Shown one piece after another: positions 5,737-6,414 of a stretch of 6,414 nucleotides of DNA. A program made the position numbers and the translations under genes. The stretch comes from Bacillota bacterium. GTDB taxonomy: Bacteria; Bacillota; Clostridia; Clostridiales; Clostridiaceae. Below the pieces are notes generated by a model. It did not search any database. It saw only the letters and a list, made by a program, of their open reading frames with translations, and had not been told where the DNA came from. The first letter of the stretch is position 1; every line of letters begins with the position of its first letter. The stretch spans positions 1 to 6,414 of the forward strand of contig JAUZPI010000148.1 of the NCBI GenBank assembly GCA_030706015.1, written 5' to 3'.

Positions 5737-6286
5737 TCAATCGTATCTATGATAATATATTCTTGCACCATTATAATTTGATGCTCCTCTTATATCTCTA
5801 ATTGCTGCCCTTTCTCTTGAAACAGGCGCTCTAAATCTCTTAGTACTTCTTCCAACTTGATGAATCTCCGCAACTCTTCCTCTGCTATCAAGTCCAACTA
5901 CATCTGCGTATCTAACCTTTTTAACGCCTTTAGCATTATGAAAAGCGTATTCTGTCTTTGTAGTCAATCCTTTAGCTTCAATTTGTTTTATTACATTGCC
6001 AATTTTAGCCTGATGTAATGCACCTCCAGCTCTTCCAAATGGATTTCTTATTACTTTTTTAGTAATTTGAGCTGCATGTATAGTTTCTTCCATAACATGT
6101 GCGGCCTTAACTGCATGCGCCGTGGCTGAACCTATTCCAGTTGGGTCTGCAAATGATACTACATCAAGAAGTATCCAACCAACTGCTGATGCTGATGGAT
6201 GTGCAATCGCTTCACCTATATCTGCTGCCAAAAACAATGCATCTACTATCCAATCTCCATCTGGGTCTGCATGATTTACAGGTCGG
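5737..6286 (-). CDS. 3' exon of an Rhs/YD-repeat-type toxin gene: core end plus C-terminal toxin domain
   Basis: The frame is open from the predicted intron 3' splice site (about 6286) to TGA at 5737, giving about 182 residues, with no start codon and ribosome binding site of its own. It begins RPVNHADPDGDW; N-P/R-V-N-x-x-DP-x-G is the hallmark closing the Rhs core, after which toxin domains vary. A hydrophobic pre-toxin segment follows (IVDALFLAADIGEA, VGWILLDVVSFADPTG), then helices rich in Ala and His. The C-terminal part, from about residue 90, has RYADVVGLDS (125-134), EIHQVGRS (140-147) and a final VSRERAAIRDIRG (155-167), ending YYHRYD. The conserved-looking D-x(n)-E-x-H-Q pattern with a following RE/AIxDI helix suggests a nuclease, perhaps a variant of the PD-(D/E)xK fold; this is inference. 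An immunity candidate follows after 30 bases. The protein needs intron splicing, or the toxin part is separated from its delivery part. Confidence 0.72.
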
Positions 6287-6341
6287 GTAAAATAATGGCG
6301 TAGTTACTCTACTCAGTTCTATCTCCATTACCTTCCACTAA

Positions 6342-6374
6342 GAACCGTACATGAAGTTTTCCCTCATACGGCTC
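6342..6374 (-). ncRNA. Group II intron domain V
   Basis: The 33 bases open with GAGCCGTATGAGG, pass through a GAAAA loop and close with ATGTACGGTTC. They form the lower stem GAGCCGTA/TACGGTTC and the upper stem GAGG/CTTC, with the AGC triad near the start, which in this ribozyme family is the catalytic metal-binding site. The sequence is nearly the same as the common Firmicutes form. This is the most conserved part of a group II intron and the surest evidence for one here. Confidence 0.9.
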
Positions 6375-6414
6375 AATTGCTGAATTCCTCTAACAGTTTA
6401 TGTTTCCTATCAAG
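6373..6414 (-). CDS. Group II intron reverse transcriptase/maturase, last 13 residues
   Basis: The frame enters from the right edge and reads LDRKHKLLEEFSN before TGA (6375-6373). The stop shares its last two bases with the first two of domain V (TGAGCC). A maturase gene ending right before domain V is expected when it lies in domain IV. The identity rests mainly on this position; the residues visible are too few to prove the family. The full protein would assist splicing and carry out reverse transcription for retrohoming. Confidence 0.68.
   Translation of the reverse strand, partial: LDRKHKLLEEFSN

Larger units (their letters stand above)
6287..6414 (-). mobile_element. Group II intron, 3' end (maturase end, domains V and VI), runs off window
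   Basis: In minus-strand order the segment holds the last codons of the maturase (6414-6373), a textbook domain V (6374-6342) and a linker. A domain VI hairpin follows, in which GTAATGG (6331-6325) pairs with CCATTAT (6298-6292) around an inner GTAG/CTAC hairpin. TTTTAC then ends the intron. The consensus 3' end AY fits the AC at 6288-6287, so the exon would begin at 6286, in a frame that continues into the Rhs-type toxin. The in-frame stop TAA inside domain VI shows that the toxin frame does not read through the intron. The 5' part of the intron and the 5' exon lie outside the window. With an intact-looking domain V and VI and a maturase tail it may be active. Confidence 0.88.

Noticed and set aside
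5737..6237. Independent toxin gene starting at the TTG at 6237
   Set aside because: The frame continues upstream through a DPDG Rhs-core motif to the intron splice site, and no ribosome binding site precedes the TTG; it is better read as a 3' exon.
4200..6414. Permuted or trans-splicing group II intron made from the 3' half and the 5' half in this window
   Set aside because: The 3' piece has a maturase tail leading off the window, so it very likely has its own 5' half outside; two separate copies are the simpler reading.
1..6414. CRISPR array, rRNA genes or plasmid/phage origin
   Set aside because: No regularly spaced direct repeats, rRNA signatures or iteron clusters were seen on either strand.

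Overview
The window is AT-rich DNA of Firmicutes character, most likely Clostridium or a close relative. The signs are strong AGGAGG/AGGTGAT-type ribosome binding sites, AT-ending codons, a consensus TTGACA-17-TATAAT promoter, an ECF sigma/anti-sigma pair, and clostridial-type group II intron and Rhs-toxin sequences. All genes that I can support are on the minus strand, so the locus reads from right to left.

Right side (about 4200-6414): an accessory, polymorphic-toxin region. At the right edge is the 3' end of a group II intron: the last 13 codons of its maturase, domain V, domain VI and a plausible 3' splice site near 6287. Directly after the intron an open frame continues with a DPDG motif typical of the end of an Rhs/YD-repeat core, followed by a variable C-terminal toxin-like domain (5737-6286). 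The intron therefore appears to sit inside an rhs-type toxin gene, and splicing would be needed to make the full protein. Thirty bases further on comes a 170-residue protein (5194-5706), the best candidate for the cognate immunity protein, then a strong terminator (5001-5039). Next is a second group II intron piece (about 4230-4903) that resembles the 5' half of such an intron (domains I-III), with no maturase gene and no domain V. The toxin/immunity module thus lies between an intron 3' end and an intron 5' half in the same orientation.

Middle (about 3000-4200): two more immunity-like genes without toxins. One is a short, probably C-terminally truncated protein (3935-4186) and the other an Imm26-family protein (3319-3789). 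They are followed by a small frameshifted reading frame and hairpins. This looks like an orphan-immunity graveyard, as is usual downstream of Rhs toxins.

Left side (1-2950): core functions. A perfect sigma-A promoter (2914-2942), overlapped by two identical palindromes, drives a small unknown gene translationally coupled (4-base ATGA overlap) to pncB, nicotinate phosphoribosyltransferase of NAD salvage. A terminator (968-995) closes that unit. Then an ECF-type sigma factor gene is preceded by an ECF-like promoter (GGAACC-N16-CGTC), which suggests positive autoregulation. It overlaps a membrane anti-sigma candidate that runs off the left edge.
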